A stretch of 64,000 nucleotides of DNA from Mesorhizobium sp. B2-4-3 (GTDB taxonomy: Bacteria > Pseudomonadota > Alphaproteobacteria > Rhizobiales > Rhizobiaceae). This document shows positions 17,379 through 26,526 of the stretch, piece after piece. Each line of letters starts with the position of its first letter. The stretch's first letter is position 1. Made by a program: the position numbers and the translations under genes. The stretch is taken from positions 1 through 64,000 of the forward strand of contig NZ_VFVL01000025.1 in assembly GCF_006442815.1 (NCBI RefSeq), read 5' to 3'. A model generated the notes under the pieces. That model was given only the letters and a program-made list of their open reading frames with translations, was not told where the DNA came from and made no database searches.

Positions 17379-17510
17379 CGCTTTGATTGTCTGTTGGCCT
17401 GTTGTGGCCAACGGATCCGATTCAGGACGAATAGGTGATCAAGAATATTCTCCGGGCCGACGAGCCGGAAAGAACCTCTCGGCTAGCTCGCGGGGAAAGG
17501 TCTGGAATCC

Positions 17511-18137
17511 CTATCCGGTCACCAGTTCAAAAGCCAGCGGCATACGGTAGCGCATTAGGGTGACGTTCGGCGTGACCCTAGCTGCCAGAACCGCGCGCTC
17601 CTGGAAGTCAGGGGCGATTAGAATGCCTCGGATTTGTGCTAATGGCAGTTCCTTGGTGACGACGACCTCGCCCATGTAGGCGAGTATTTGAGCCAATGCT
17701 TCCTTGGTGGCCTTTTTCGCCTTCAGTTCGATGACTACGTGGCGACCCTTCGCATCCACTGCGGTGATGTCTCGAAAATCCATTTCCGATCCGCCGTCGA
17801 GTCACCTCAGACCCGGTTCGACGAGATCAAGGCTGTTCCTTAGGGTACGTTGCAGAGCGAGTTCGTCGCTCTTGATCAAGTTGTCGGAAACGGGCTCCGC
17901 ATCGGCGGGGAATGGAATGCCGTTCTTATGCCGAAGCCATATCCGCATACCGCTTCCGTTGCCTTCGTAGACGACATCGTGGCCGAACTCCTTGAAGCGC
18001 TTGAACACGTTGTATTGGCTCTGTCCGGTGTGACTGCTGATCTCGCCCATGGTCGTACCATTCTTGCGTGCTGCCAATGACACGGCGATCGCGGCGTTTT
18101 CCCCCACGTTCAAGCCCCAGAAGTCCTTAAATTTCAT
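17511..18137 (-). pseudogene. NucS/DUF91-like nuclease gene interrupted by an in-frame TGA
   Basis: Two frames lie in the same register. 17805-18137 encodes an N-terminal winged helix and the segment ELALQRTL..LVEPGLR. After a TGA at 17802-17804 the same frame continues with LDGGSEMDFRDITAVDAKG and the nuclease core VVIELKAKKATKEALAQIL. Families of this type normally read EPGL..DGG without a break, so the TGA falls inside one domain. One substitution would restore a 208-residue protein. It may be a pseudogene or a sequence error. A separate protein could start at ATG 17783, but it would lack part of the fold. Confidence 0.75.
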
Positions 18138-18342
18138 CTGAGTACCTTGCCCTAAAAATTCCCGCAAACAGTTTGGCCGGCCGGAGGGTACATCATCGGC
18201 ACTATTCCATCTGCCACTCGTCTCCGCGCGTAGGTAGTTCGGAACTGATGCGTCCAATCAATAGCTGTCACTGTCGGCATCGATACGGTGGCAACTGCAA
18301 TGCGACTGAAGGTAAACGGCGAAGAAGCCTGATCCTCGGCCG

Positions 18343-19356
18343 TCAGTGGTAGCCGATGTCCGCCTTCACCTTGCCGCGGAACACCCAGTAGGACCAGCCG
18401 GTATACATGAGGATGACCGGCAGAAGAAACAGCGTGCCCACCGCGAGGAACGCCTGCGTGCTCGGTGCCGAAGCGGCATCCCACAGCGTGTAGACATGCG
18501 GCACGATCATCGGCCAAAGGCTGATTGCGATGCCGAGATAGGAGATCAGGAACAGGCCGATGGCGGCGCTGAACGGCGCCACTTCGGAGCTGTTGTTGAG
18601 CGAGCGCCATTCGAGCCAGCCTAGCAGGGCTGTCACCAACGGAACGGGCGAAAGGAAGAGCAAATTGGGCCAGGAAAACCATCGCGCGGCTATTCCGGCA
18701 TTCGCAAGTGGCGTCCATACGCTGACGATCGCGATGGCTGCGAAAACGCCCAGGAAGCACCAGCGGCCGTGACGTCGCGCGCGCACCTGCAGCTCACCCT
18801 CCGTTTTCAGCACCAGCCATCCGGCACCAAGTAGCCCGTAGCCGAACACCAGTGCGACGCCCGTCACGACGGAGAAGGGTGTGATGAAATCCCACGACGA
18901 TCCGGCGAAATGCCGGCCATCCACCTCGAAACCCTGGATGAAGGCGCCCAGAACCATGCCCTGCGCGAAGGTAGCGACGGTCGAGCCCCAACTGAAGCCA
19001 TGGTCCCAGAAAGTTTTGTGCTCGGCATCGCGATAGCGGAATTCGAAGGAGACGCCGCGGAAGATCAGCGCTAGGAGCATCACCAGAATGGGGAAATAGA
19101 CGGCAGGAATGATGATAGCGAAGGCCAGCGGAAAGGCGGCCAGGAGCGCCAGCCCGCCCAGCACCAGCCAGGTTTCGTTGCCGTCCCAGATCGGCGCGAT
19201 CGAGTTCATGACCAAGTTGCGAGACGCGGTGTCCGGCTGGAAGCCGAAGAGGATGCCGACACCCAGGTCGAAGCCGTCCAGGATCACGTAGAAGCATACG
19301 CCGATCCCGAGGATCAGCGTCCATAGTGGCACGAAGTCGAGAACCAGCGGCTCCAT
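18343..19356 (-). CDS. cydB: Cytochrome bd-type quinol oxidase subunit II
   Basis: The 337-residue membrane protein has the typical CydB opening (LILGIGVCFYVILDGFDLGVG) and about eight hydrophobic helices. With CydA it forms the cytoplasmic-membrane bd quinol oxidase that reduces oxygen with high affinity. It follows cydA by 3 bases and is certainly co-transcribed with it. No cydX-like short gene is visible after it. This is the first clearly housekeeping gene to the right of the accessory block. Confidence 0.96.
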   Translation of the reverse strand: MEPLVLDFVPLWTLILGIGVCFYVILDGFDLGVGILFGFQPDTASRNLVMNSIAPIWDGNETWLVLGGLALLAAFPLAFAIIIPAVYFPILVMLLALIFRGVSFEFRYRDAEHKTFWDHGFSWGSTVATFAQGMVLGAFIQGFEVDGRHFAGSSWDFITPFSVVTGVALVFGYGLLGAGWLVLKTEGELQVRARRHGRWCFLGVFAAIAIVSVWTPLANAGIAARWFSWPNLLFLSPVPLVTALLGWLEWRSLNNSSEVAPFSAAIGLFLISYLGIAISLWPMIVPHVYTLWDAASAPSTQAFLAVGTLFLLPVILMYTGWSYWVFRGKVKADIGYH

Positions 19357-19359
19357 GGA

Positions 19360-20766
19360 TCAGCCAGCCTTTCCATGTCGCTGCGCTGGGCCGGGCAGGG
19401 CGCGCACGGGGCCGCCCGGGCGGCCGCTTTCGATCTCTTCCGGCTCGCTCTCGGCCACTTCCCGGCCCTTGCGAACGAAGCGCGCCATAATGATCAGTCC
19501 GGCCGGGAAGATCACCAGATAGGCGACCATGTAGCCGACAAGCGAGATCAGCACGTCGCTCCCCGTCAATGACGGGGAAACGGAATCAGCGGTCCTGAGA
19601 AGCCCATAAACCGTCCAGGGCTGACGCCCTACCTCGGTCGTGGTCCAGCCTGCCAGCACCGCCACGAACCCGAGCGGAGCGACCCATTGACAGGTTTGCA
19701 GATACCAAGCGGTATCGAAGAGCCTGCCTTTCCAGCGCAGCCACCAGCTAGCCGCCACCATCGCTAGCATCAGGAGGCCGATCCCGACCATTATGCGGAA
19801 GGCAAAGAACGGAATTGCCACCGGCGGTCTCTGGTCGCGCGGCCATTCCTTCAGGCCTCGGATCTCGCCATTGATATCATGGGTTAGGACCAGACTGCCA
19901 AGCAGGGGCACCTCGACCGCATAACGGTTCGCTTCGTTCCGCTCGTCGGGCAGGGCGAACAGCACTAGCGGCACGCGCCGTCCAGTATCCCAATGCGCCT
20001 CGATTGCCGCCAGTTTCGCGGGTTGATGCTCGAGCGTGTTCAGCCCGTGCTCGTCGCCGAGCAGGATCTGCAGCGGGACGAGGATCGTCAGCAGCCAGAA
20101 CGTCATCGACAGCATGCGCGATCCCTCGGCCACGGAGCGGCCGCGCCGGACCAGCCAGGCGGCCACGCCTACGACGACGAATGCGGTGGTGACATAGAAA
20201 CCGACCACCGTGTGGCCGAGGCGGTACGGGAAGGAGGGATTGAAGACGATCGCGAACCAGTCTTTCGGATAGAAGCGGCCGTCGACCAGTTCGTAACCAA
20301 CCGGCGTCTGCATCCAGCTATTGGCGGAAAGTATCCAGAAGGATGACAGAAGCGTGCCGAAAGCCACCATCAGCGCCGCCACGAAGTGAGCCCAGCGCGG
20401 AACCAGATTCCGGCCGAACAGCAACACTCCGAGAAACGCGGCCTCAAGGAAGAAGGCGGTCAACCCTTCGTAGGCGAAAAGCGGCGACAGGACATTTGCC
20501 GTGGCATCGGAATAACGGCTCCAGTTGGTGCCGAACTGGAAGGGCATGACGATGCCCGACACCACGCCCATGCCGAAGGCGACGGAAAAAATCTTTATCC
20601 AAAAGCCTGAAATGCGGAAGTAGATCTCCTGTCCGGTGAAGAAATGCAAGCCTTCCAGGAGGGCGATATAGGACGCGAGGCCAACGGTGAAGGCAGGCAG
20701 CAGGATGTGCCAGCCGATGACCCATACGAATTGAAGCCGGGAAAGGAGCAGGGGATCGAGGTCCAT
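19360..20766 (-). CDS. cydA: Cytochrome bd-type quinol oxidase subunit I (CioA type)
   Basis: The 468-residue protein starts at ATG 20766 (AAGG upstream), giving MDLDPLLLSRLQF and then the conserved haem-ligand helix GWHILLPAF. Other marks are FQFGTNWSRY and the GWTTTEVGRQPW region. Its length is less than that of E. coli CydA (about 522), which indicates a short Q-loop and the cyanide-insensitive CioA subgroup common in alphaproteobacteria. It oxidises ubiquinol. Confidence 0.96.
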   Translation of the reverse strand: MDLDPLLLSRLQFVWVIGWHILLPAFTVGLASYIALLEGLHFFTGQEIYFRISGFWIKIFSVAFGMGVVSGIVMPFQFGTNWSRYSDATANVLSPLFAYEGLTAFFLEAAFLGVLLFGRNLVPRWAHFVAALMVAFGTLLSSFWILSANSWMQTPVGYELVDGRFYPKDWFAIVFNPSFPYRLGHTVVGFYVTTAFVVVGVAAWLVRRGRSVAEGSRMLSMTFWLLTILVPLQILLGDEHGLNTLEHQPAKLAAIEAHWDTGRRVPLVLFALPDERNEANRYAVEVPLLGSLVLTHDINGEIRGLKEWPRDQRPPVAIPFFAFRIMVGIGLLMLAMVAASWWLRWKGRLFDTAWYLQTCQWVAPLGFVAVLAGWTTTEVGRQPWTVYGLLRTADSVSPSLTGSDVLISLVGYMVAYLVIFPAGLIIMARFVRKGREVAESEPEEIESGRPGGPVRALPGPAQRHGKAG

Positions 20767-20946
20767 CGATGGCCTTGCGTGCGCTCGGCCCCGTTCGGGA
20801 GGGACCACGTGGGCGAAGATAGCACGGCGAAGATGGGGAACAAGTCCGAAAGACGAGCCCGCAACGCGGCTTTCGGCGCGAATGGGCCCTCCCGTCCAGC
20901 GGCGAGCAGCCCGCGGAACGCATCCTCGACCGCATTGCGGGCAGAT

Positions 20947-21105
20947 CTACGGTGCCAGGCAAGTCGAACAGATTTGACGACTCGGGCAGGCTGCGCAGAT
21001 TGCGCTTCGAACGGCCCGCGAGACGGTGCCGAAGCTCGCCAGCTTCGCGGACAGCCTGCCCTCTTTCGAGGCTGCGACAAGCTCGTGAGCAGGCAAGCCG
21101 TTCAC
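20947..21105 (-). CDS. Possible 52-residue cysteine-rich protein upstream of cydA
   Basis: A GTG at 21105 follows GGGAGG at seven bases and opens a frame ending in CAACPSRQICSTC, a closely spaced cysteine cluster that could bind metal. Third-position GC is only moderately high. It lies 180 bases upstream of cydA on the same strand. I do not recognise a family, and it may be chance. Confidence 0.35.
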   Translation of the reverse strand: MNGLPAHELVAASKEGRLSAKLASFGTVSRAVRSAICAACPSRQICSTCLAP

Positions 21106-21152
21106 GTGCGCGCCTCCCGCCGGAGTCCCAGGGGGCGGGTATAGCACCGCCC

Positions 21153-21638
21153 TCAAAGGATGCCGTTGGGTGGCTCGGCGACCCTTTCGTCGAAGGATGC
21201 CATCCAATCGAGAGCCTCAGCCGGCGTCCCTGAAGTACGAACGCGGTCGCGGAGCTCGGGGTGGCGCACGAGACGGCAAAGTTGAGCCAAAGCGGGCAGG
21301 AAGCCCGCGCTGTCGGATTTCGGCCATAGGACGGCCAGCAGCAGATCGACCGGATCGCTATCGGGCGCGTCGAACCAGACAGGGCGCTGCAGCGTCGCGA
21401 CCATCGCCGCCGGCGCAGATACCCCGTCAAGTCGTGCGTGGGGGATCGCGACACCGCGCCCGATCGCGGTCGAGCCGAGTCGCTCGCGGCGAAGCAGGGC
21501 CGCAAGAACGGCACCTTGGCCCACGCCCGCTCTTTCCCCGAGGCAGGCCGCGATTCTGGCGAGGGCTGACCGCTTTCCCTTGGCGTGCACGCCGAGCAGG
21601 ATGTCCTGTTCTTCAAGCAGGTCGGTCACCGTCATCAT
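21153..21638 (-). CDS. PTS EIIA-Ntr-like (PtsN-type) protein
   Basis: From ATG 21638/21635 the product has about 160 residues with the EIIA-Ntr pattern: N-terminal LLEEQDILLGVHAKGK, then GSTAIGRGVAIPHARLDG with the phosphorylatable histidine, then DPVDLLLAVLWP. EIIA-Ntr proteins are signal receivers of the PTS-Ntr chain that tune potassium transport and nitrogen metabolism. The open frame extends to 22238, but the upstream part has no recognisable domain. A second paralogue lies at 49549-50070. Confidence 0.85.
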   Translation of the reverse strand: MMTVTDLLEEQDILLGVHAKGKRSALARIAACLGERAGVGQGAVLAALLRRERLGSTAIGRGVAIPHARLDGVSAPAAMVATLQRPVWFDAPDSDPVDLLLAVLWPKSDSAGFLPALAQLCRLVRHPELRDRVRTSGTPAEALDWMASFDERVAEPPNGIL

Positions 21639-22253
21639 GGGCCGTGCTTGGTCGCCCCGTTGATGCCGCGAGAAGCCGTGCGATTCATCGAGGGCAACGG
21701 AGCCGCCAAGATGGACGGCCCTCCCGGACGCAAAGCCAGCGTGGGGATCGCGTCCGGGCCGATGAGCGGCAGTACAGTCGAAGGCGATGCTCGCCGTGTC
21801 GGCACGTTGAAGCGCCAGGTTCAGCACCGAGTTCATAGCATCACCTGCCACGACGCGAAGCGGCCAGCCGGCGGACGGTGCGGCGGCGGGTGATCCACCA
21901 ACGCGGCCGGCACGACTACCGAGGCTATGCACCAAGGGAACCGGGAGGCTGCTCTTGGCAATGATCGGCCGCAGGAAAGGCAAATGCGCCTCGAACGGGA
22001 AATTTTCATGTAACGCTCCATCGACGCGGCGCCGCAAGGGGCCGCTGGAATGAACCGCAGGTTTTATGGAAGGTCCCGGAGCAGGATTACGTGCGGGATC
22101 GAGGGATGGAGGGTCTGCTCCGGGAAAGGATCCGTCCTTGCCGGGCAAGCCTCGAAATTCTGACGAAAGTCTCCATGCACATGATACGCACCCTAGCCGA
22201 TAAAGCCTCGTCTCTGAAAGCGACGCCAGTCCCGGCAAGCCGATACGCGAGGT
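21639..22253. other. Region without a supported gene
   Basis: Several frames are open in this GC-rich stretch, including the upstream extension of the EIIA-like gene from an ATG at 21836, but none shows a recognisable domain. I see no repeat or RNA. Confidence 0.3.
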
Positions 22254-22328
22254 TCAGATCGCCAGGAAAGCGACGAGCATCAGGGCGAAAAGGCCCACTG
22301 CGACAATTGTTCTTGTTGTCGTGTCCAT
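22254..22328 (-). CDS. Possible 24-residue single-span membrane peptide
   Basis: From ATG 22328 the frame reads MDTTTRTIVAVGLFALMLVA and ends four residues later. It is a short polar head plus one hydrophobic helix. AAGGG lies about 9 bases upstream. It is just downstream of the DUF1127 gene on the same strand. This size and form fit the small membrane proteins often missed in annotation, but proof is lacking. Confidence 0.4.
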   Translation of the reverse strand: MDTTTRTIVAVGLFALMLVAFLAI

Positions 22329-22342
22329 TGCTGCTGCCCTTG

Positions 22343-22633
22343 TTAGACAGGTCGCTGAAATTGCCGATCGATTGGCGGATGCCTTGCGACGGAGCTCCAC
22401 CTTCCATGTTCCGACGGCCTAAAGAAGCTTTCCGCTAACTGCGGGATTTCGTTTCGCGCTATCCCGATGTCTTCAAGGGTCCTGTCGTCCAGGCCTTCAA
22501 GCGCGGCCATGGCACGGTTCCGTTGCCAGCGTTGAACCGCCCGTAGGAACAGTTGCGCGACGGTGGCTCGGGATTGGCGAAGCGCAGGAGCCTGCCGTCG
22601 AACCGTGCGCGAGCAATACTTGGATATGGACAT
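22343..22633 (-). CDS. DUF1127 domain protein
   Basis: ATG 22633 sits five bases after GGAGG. The 96-residue product has the DUF1127 core, with arginine-rich helix RAVQRWQRNRAMAALEGLDD and then RTLEDIGIARNEIPQL. DUF1127 proteins are small arginine-rich alphaproteobacterial proteins; some bind RNA or affect phosphate and carbon metabolism. The C-terminal 25 residues go beyond the usual domain. Confidence 0.85.
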   Translation of the reverse strand: MSISKYCSRTVRRQAPALRQSRATVAQLFLRAVQRWQRNRAMAALEGLDDRTLEDIGIARNEIPQLAESFFRPSEHGRWSSVARHPPIDRQFQRPV

Positions 22634-23244
22634 GTTGTCCTCCTTCGAGTTCGCCAGGCCCGTTCCACGCGGCCTTCGAATAGGCATCGGTGAACGGACT
22701 TGACGCAAGGCACCGGGCGCGCGTCTCCGACGCTCGCCGCATCGCTAGGAAGCAGCGCCGTGCCAGTCTGTCTGATTGTGGGTGAAGGTTCCCGAGACGG
22801 CGAACGGAGCGTTCGAGCCGCTCGGGCTACGAACGCGTCAGGAGGGACGCCGAGACGACCAGGTATTTTTTGCGACTGCCCGGAATAACCATGCTCCGGA
22901 TATGGCCATTGGACGCAGCCGATTCAACGGGTTGGGACCGGGTGCGGCCTTCGGACGCTGGCAGTGCCATGCGCTGGCGATAATCGGGCGCAACGCCGCA
23001 AGCGAACCGCGCGGCGCCGTGCGGCATTCCATCCATTTGACTTCGAGCGCAGCCTGGCCATGATGTGTCTGTGAACAGGATTCCAACACGCGGACTTCCC
23101 TTCCGGAAGCGGCCCAAGACAGGCCGCTAGCCCTGGCCTAGCGGATCAATTCCGTCAGGTCAGGGAGCTTCCTATCGACTCAAATTCTCAGCGTTGCGCG
23201 TCCGCTTCGGTGGACCGCTCAACCATGCACGAAGGAAACCGGAA
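22634..23244. other. Intergenic region without a supported gene
   Basis: Only low-quality overlapping frames are present, with no recognisable product, repeat or RNA. It presumably carries promoters for the DUF1127 gene and the small gene at 23245. Confidence 0.3.
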
Positions 23245-23370
23245 ATGGCCAAGAGAAACGGCAATCGAGAAGCCCGCAAGCCGAAGCAGGGCAAGGACAG
23301 GAAAATTCAGGATGCGGCCACGGTATCGGAACTTGGCGCCAAGGCGGCCGGGGCCGGACGACGGCGTTAG
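23245..23370 (+). CDS. Small basic protein, 41 residues
   Basis: ATG 23245 follows GAAGGAAA. The product begins MAKRNGNREARKPKQGKDRK and ends in GRRR. It is lysine- and arginine-rich and resembles short basic proteins of unknown function found across rhizobia. It converges on the mrpG gene, leaving 25 bases between the stops. Confidence 0.6.
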   Translation: MAKRNGNREARKPKQGKDRKIQDAATVSELGAKAAGAGRRR

Positions 23371-23395
23371 GCCGTCCACAATCGTGGCGGCGCGT

Positions 23396-23794
23396 TCATT
23401 GGCCGCCGCCACTTTCCCCCTGCTGGTTTCGGCCACGCGGCGGTCGCAAGATCGATCGGGCAGGCACGCCCTGTTTTCCCTCCGCCCGGTCGCGATAAAG
23501 GGCTGCGCGTGCGAGCAGCATCAGCGTGACCGGGGTTGTGACGGTGATGAAGACGCCGATCAGGAGTTCATTCGCGACAGGGCGCGAACCCAGCGCCGAG
23601 AAGCGGACGATCGAGGCGAGCACAATGGCGACTGTTCCCCAGCTTGTACCCAGCGTCGGAGCATGCACGCGCTCGAAAAAGCTGCCGAACCTCAGGGTTC
23701 CGATTGCACCGAGGAGGGTCAGTCCGGCGCCCAGCAGAACGAGGAAAGCTGTCAGCAGCGCCGCCCAGGCGGGTAGTGCTCCAGCGTGTGTCAT
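23396..23794 (-). CDS. mrpG: Monovalent cation/H+ antiporter subunit G
   Basis: The 132-residue protein has three membrane helices and the MnhG/PhaG signature GTLRFGSFFERVHAPT. It is part of the multi-subunit Mrp (Pha) antiporter that exchanges sodium or potassium for protons. It overlaps mrpF by 4 bases at the 3' end of the operon. The last 30 residues are polar and not typical. Confidence 0.93.
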   Translation of the reverse strand: MTHAGALPAWAALLTAFLVLLGAGLTLLGAIGTLRFGSFFERVHAPTLGTSWGTVAIVLASIVRFSALGSRPVANELLIGVFITVTTPVTLMLLARAALYRDRAEGKQGVPARSILRPPRGRNQQGESGGGQ

Positions 23795-24072
23795 TCAATC
23801 ACCTCGCCGCGCATGAGAAACTTCGCCAGAGCCACGCTCGAGGCGAAGCCCAGCACCGCGATGATCAGGGCCGCCTCGAAATAGATCGGGCTTCCGGCGC
23901 GGATGCCGACCGTGAGCACCAGAAGCATGGCGCTCACATAGATGGCATCGAGGCAGAGTACCCGGTCCTGCGCGCGAGGGCCGCGGATCAAGCGGTAGGT
24001 GTAGCAGCCCATGGCGGCCACCAGCATGATCTGTGCGGCCGTCACGGACCAAAGGAGTATGATGGCGGTCAT
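23791..24072 (-). CDS. mrpF: Monovalent cation/H+ antiporter subunit F
   Basis: The 93-residue protein from ATG 24072 has three hydrophobic helices and the MnhF pattern YRLIRGPRAQDRVLCLDAIY. It overlaps mrpE and mrpG by 4 bases each. It is a small membrane subunit of the Mrp complex. Confidence 0.93.
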   Translation of the reverse strand: MTAIILLWSVTAAQIMLVAAMGCYTYRLIRGPRAQDRVLCLDAIYVSAMLLVLTVGIRAGSPIYFEAALIIAVLGFASSVALAKFLMRGEVIE

Positions 24073-24554
24073 TCGAATATCTCCATGAGAAGACTTTCGT
24101 AGCGGCTCTTGATCAGGGTGATCCATTCCTCTTCGTCGACGAGGTCGAGAACATGGATCAGAAGGACGTTCAAATCCTGGGCGTACTCGATCCATGCAGT
24201 GCCAGGCGTGCTGGTGACGATGCAGGCGAGCACGGCGAGCCCCGTCCTATCGCGAAGGTCGAGCGGTATGGCCACGAAGCCGGATTTGCGTTTGCGGCCG
24301 CGACGTTGGATCACAATGCGAGCGACAGCGATGTTCGAGCGCAGGATGTCCAGTGCCACGATCCCGGCAAGGCGGGGGATCAACTGCCACCGTCTCAGCC
24401 TTGGCTTCGACGGCTGCAGCGCCGCCATCGCACGGGAGGCCGCGACAGCGACCAGCCCTCCGAGTATGAACTGCGGTGGCGAAAATGACGTCAGCAGCAT
24501 CCACGTCAGCAGCAACGCCGCAGTCAGAATGGGGTAGGGCAGCGCACGGGTCAT
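24069..24554 (-). CDS. mrpE: Monovalent cation/H+ antiporter subunit E
   Basis: The 161-residue protein from ATG 24554 (ATGA overlap with mrpD) has an N-terminal membrane hairpin and the MnhE motif TSTPGTAWIEYAQD, then an acidic cytoplasmic tail. The longer open frame upstream is mrpD shadow. Confidence 0.94.
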   Translation of the reverse strand: MTRALPYPILTAALLLTWMLLTSFSPPQFILGGLVAVAASRAMAALQPSKPRLRRWQLIPRLAGIVALDILRSNIAVARIVIQRRGRKRKSGFVAIPLDLRDRTGLAVLACIVTSTPGTAWIEYAQDLNVLLIHVLDLVDEEEWITLIKSRYESLLMEIFE

Positions 24555-26185
24555 CTGGCGACGGCCTTCGCTTGCTCCGGGCCTAAGACGCCCTGGATGT
24601 AGCTCGAAGGATCGTGCAGCGAGAGGGCCGCCGCTTCGGTGTACTCGATCATCGCGCCTCCCTTGACCGTCAGGAACAGGCAGAGCGCCAGCAGCCCAAC
24701 GACCGGCGCGATCTCCACCACCAGCACGCGCGGAACGACGGCTTCGAGCGGCGCCCAAAAAGTGCCGATGCCGCTGCGCATCATGGCGAGCAGCGCCGCC
24801 AGGCCGGACAGAATGACCAGTGCGACCAGCAGCCAGGTTCTCGGTGGGATGCCGGCCGGAGTTCCCAGCCCGTCCAGGTTCAACATGCCCGTCAGCATGG
24901 CGAACTTGGCAACGAAGCCCGAAAGCGGCGGCAGGCCCGCAAGCAAAAGAGCGACGCATCCGAAGCACACGCCGAGGATGGCGAGCGCGCCCGGCATGAC
25001 GACGCCGACTTCCTCGTCGTCACGTTCCTCGTCCTCGCCGCCGTCTTCGCCATAGGCTTCCCTGGTGACGGCGAGCAGGTCGGCGCCCGGTTCACGCGCG
25101 CGCTCCACCAGTTCAACCAGCATGAAGAAAGCCGCTGTCGTCAGGGTCGAGCTGACGAGGTAGAACAGCCCTCCTGACACGACCGCCGCGTCGCCCATGC
25201 CGACAGCGGCCAGCAAGGTCCCCGAAGAAACCAGCACGCTGTAGCCGGCCAGCCTCCCCATCGCCTGCGAGGCGAGCACGCCGGATGTGGCAAAGGCGAC
25301 CGTCGCCATGCCGCCCCAAAGCATGACCGTCCCGCCGAAGCCTGTCAGTTCGCCTGCTTCGCTGCCGAAGAGCAGCAGGCTCAGGCGCAGGAGCACGTAC
25401 ACGCCGACTTTGGTGAGAACGACGAAGATGGCGGAGACTGGGGCGGCGGCAGCCATGTAAGCGGAAGGAAGCCAGAAGCAGAGCGGCCACATGCCAGCCT
25501 TGACCAGGAAGGCGATGCCCAGGATCGCCGCACCCGCCTGCAGCAGCATCCGGTCCTCGGCCGGAACGGCGTGCAGGCGAACCGCCAGGTCGGCCATGTT
25601 GAGCGTGCCGGCGACTCCGTAGATCAGGCTGACGCCGATGAGGAAAAGAAGCGACGCCGCCAGGTTTATCGCGATGTAGTGCAGTCCCGATCGGACGCGG
25701 AATGCTCCGGAGCCGTGCAGCAGCAGGCCGTAGGACGCCGCCAGCGTTACCTCGAAGAAGACGAAGAGATTGAAGAGGTCGCCCGTCAGGAACGCGCCAG
25801 CAAGTCCCATCAGCAGGAACTGGAAGAGGCTGTGGAAGTGCGGTCCGGCCCTGTGCCAGCGAGCCAGCGAGTACACCAGCGACGCGAACCCAATGACGGC
25901 GGCGAGGACGAGCATGAGGGCGGCCAGTCGGTCTAGCACGAGCACTATGGCGAACGGCGCGGGCCAACTCGCGACCGCGTAGGACAAGGAAACGATATCG
26001 CTTGCGCCCGGAACGCTATTCGCCATGCACATAAGCATCACGCTCGCGACGAGGAGCAGCGCCGTTGAAGCGAGGCTGACCAGCGCCTTCAATGTGTGCC
26101 GCGACTCGTCGATCAGAAGCAGCAACGCCCCGGTCACCAGCGGGAGCAGGATCGGAACGACCAGAAGGTGTCGCGTCCACTCCAT
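24551..26185 (-). CDS. mrpD: Monovalent cation/H+ antiporter subunit D
   Basis: The 544-residue, multi-helix protein belongs to the NuoN/MrpD family, with the conserved region KAGMWPLCFWLPSAY and a long C-terminal helix set. It forms one of the proton-conducting modules of the Mrp complex. A charged insert near residues 360-385 (DGGEDEERDDEE) is unusual. It starts at ATG 26185, sharing one base with the mrpC stop. Confidence 0.95.
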   Translation of the reverse strand: MEWTRHLLVVPILLPLVTGALLLLIDESRHTLKALVSLASTALLLVASVMLMCMANSVPGASDIVSLSYAVASWPAPFAIVLVLDRLAALMLVLAAVIGFASLVYSLARWHRAGPHFHSLFQFLLMGLAGAFLTGDLFNLFVFFEVTLAASYGLLLHGSGAFRVRSGLHYIAINLAASLLFLIGVSLIYGVAGTLNMADLAVRLHAVPAEDRMLLQAGAAILGIAFLVKAGMWPLCFWLPSAYMAAAAPVSAIFVVLTKVGVYVLLRLSLLLFGSEAGELTGFGGTVMLWGGMATVAFATSGVLASQAMGRLAGYSVLVSSGTLLAAVGMGDAAVVSGGLFYLVSSTLTTAAFFMLVELVERAREPGADLLAVTREAYGEDGGEDEERDDEEVGVVMPGALAILGVCFGCVALLLAGLPPLSGFVAKFAMLTGMLNLDGLGTPAGIPPRTWLLVALVILSGLAALLAMMRSGIGTFWAPLEAVVPRVLVVEIAPVVGLLALCLFLTVKGGAMIEYTEAAALSLHDPSSYIQGVLGPEQAKAVAR

Positions 26186-26526
26186 CAGCGCGACTCCCGC
26201 CCGTCGACGTGGTCGCTGCCGGTGAGGCCGCGGGCGGCGATCAGGACCACCAGCAGAAGAGCGGTCGTTGCGAAGCCGATCACGATTGCAGTGAGCACCA
26301 GCGCCTGCGGAACCGGGTCCGCGAAGTCGGCAGGATTTCCGGAGCCGTCCGCACCCAGTACGGGAGCTGCCCCTACGCGCAGGCGACCCATGCTGAAGAT
26401 GAAGAGGTTCACCGCGTAGGAAAGCAACGAAAGGCCGATGACGAGCTGGTAGGTGCGCGGTCGTAGGATCAACCAGACGCCCGATCCGGTAAGAACGCCG
26501 ATGGCGACTGCAAGCGTCAGTTCCAT
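26185..26526 (-). CDS. mrpC: Monovalent cation/H+ antiporter subunit C
   Basis: The 113-residue, three-helix NuoK-like protein has the MnhC pattern LRPRTYQLVIGLSLLSYAVNL and DPVPQALVLTAIVI. It starts at ATG 26526 and overlaps the mrpAB gene by 10 bases. Confidence 0.95.
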   Translation of the reverse strand: MELTLAVAIGVLTGSGVWLILRPRTYQLVIGLSLLSYAVNLFIFSMGRLRVGAAPVLGADGSGNPADFADPVPQALVLTAIVIGFATTALLLVVLIAARGLTGSDHVDGRESR

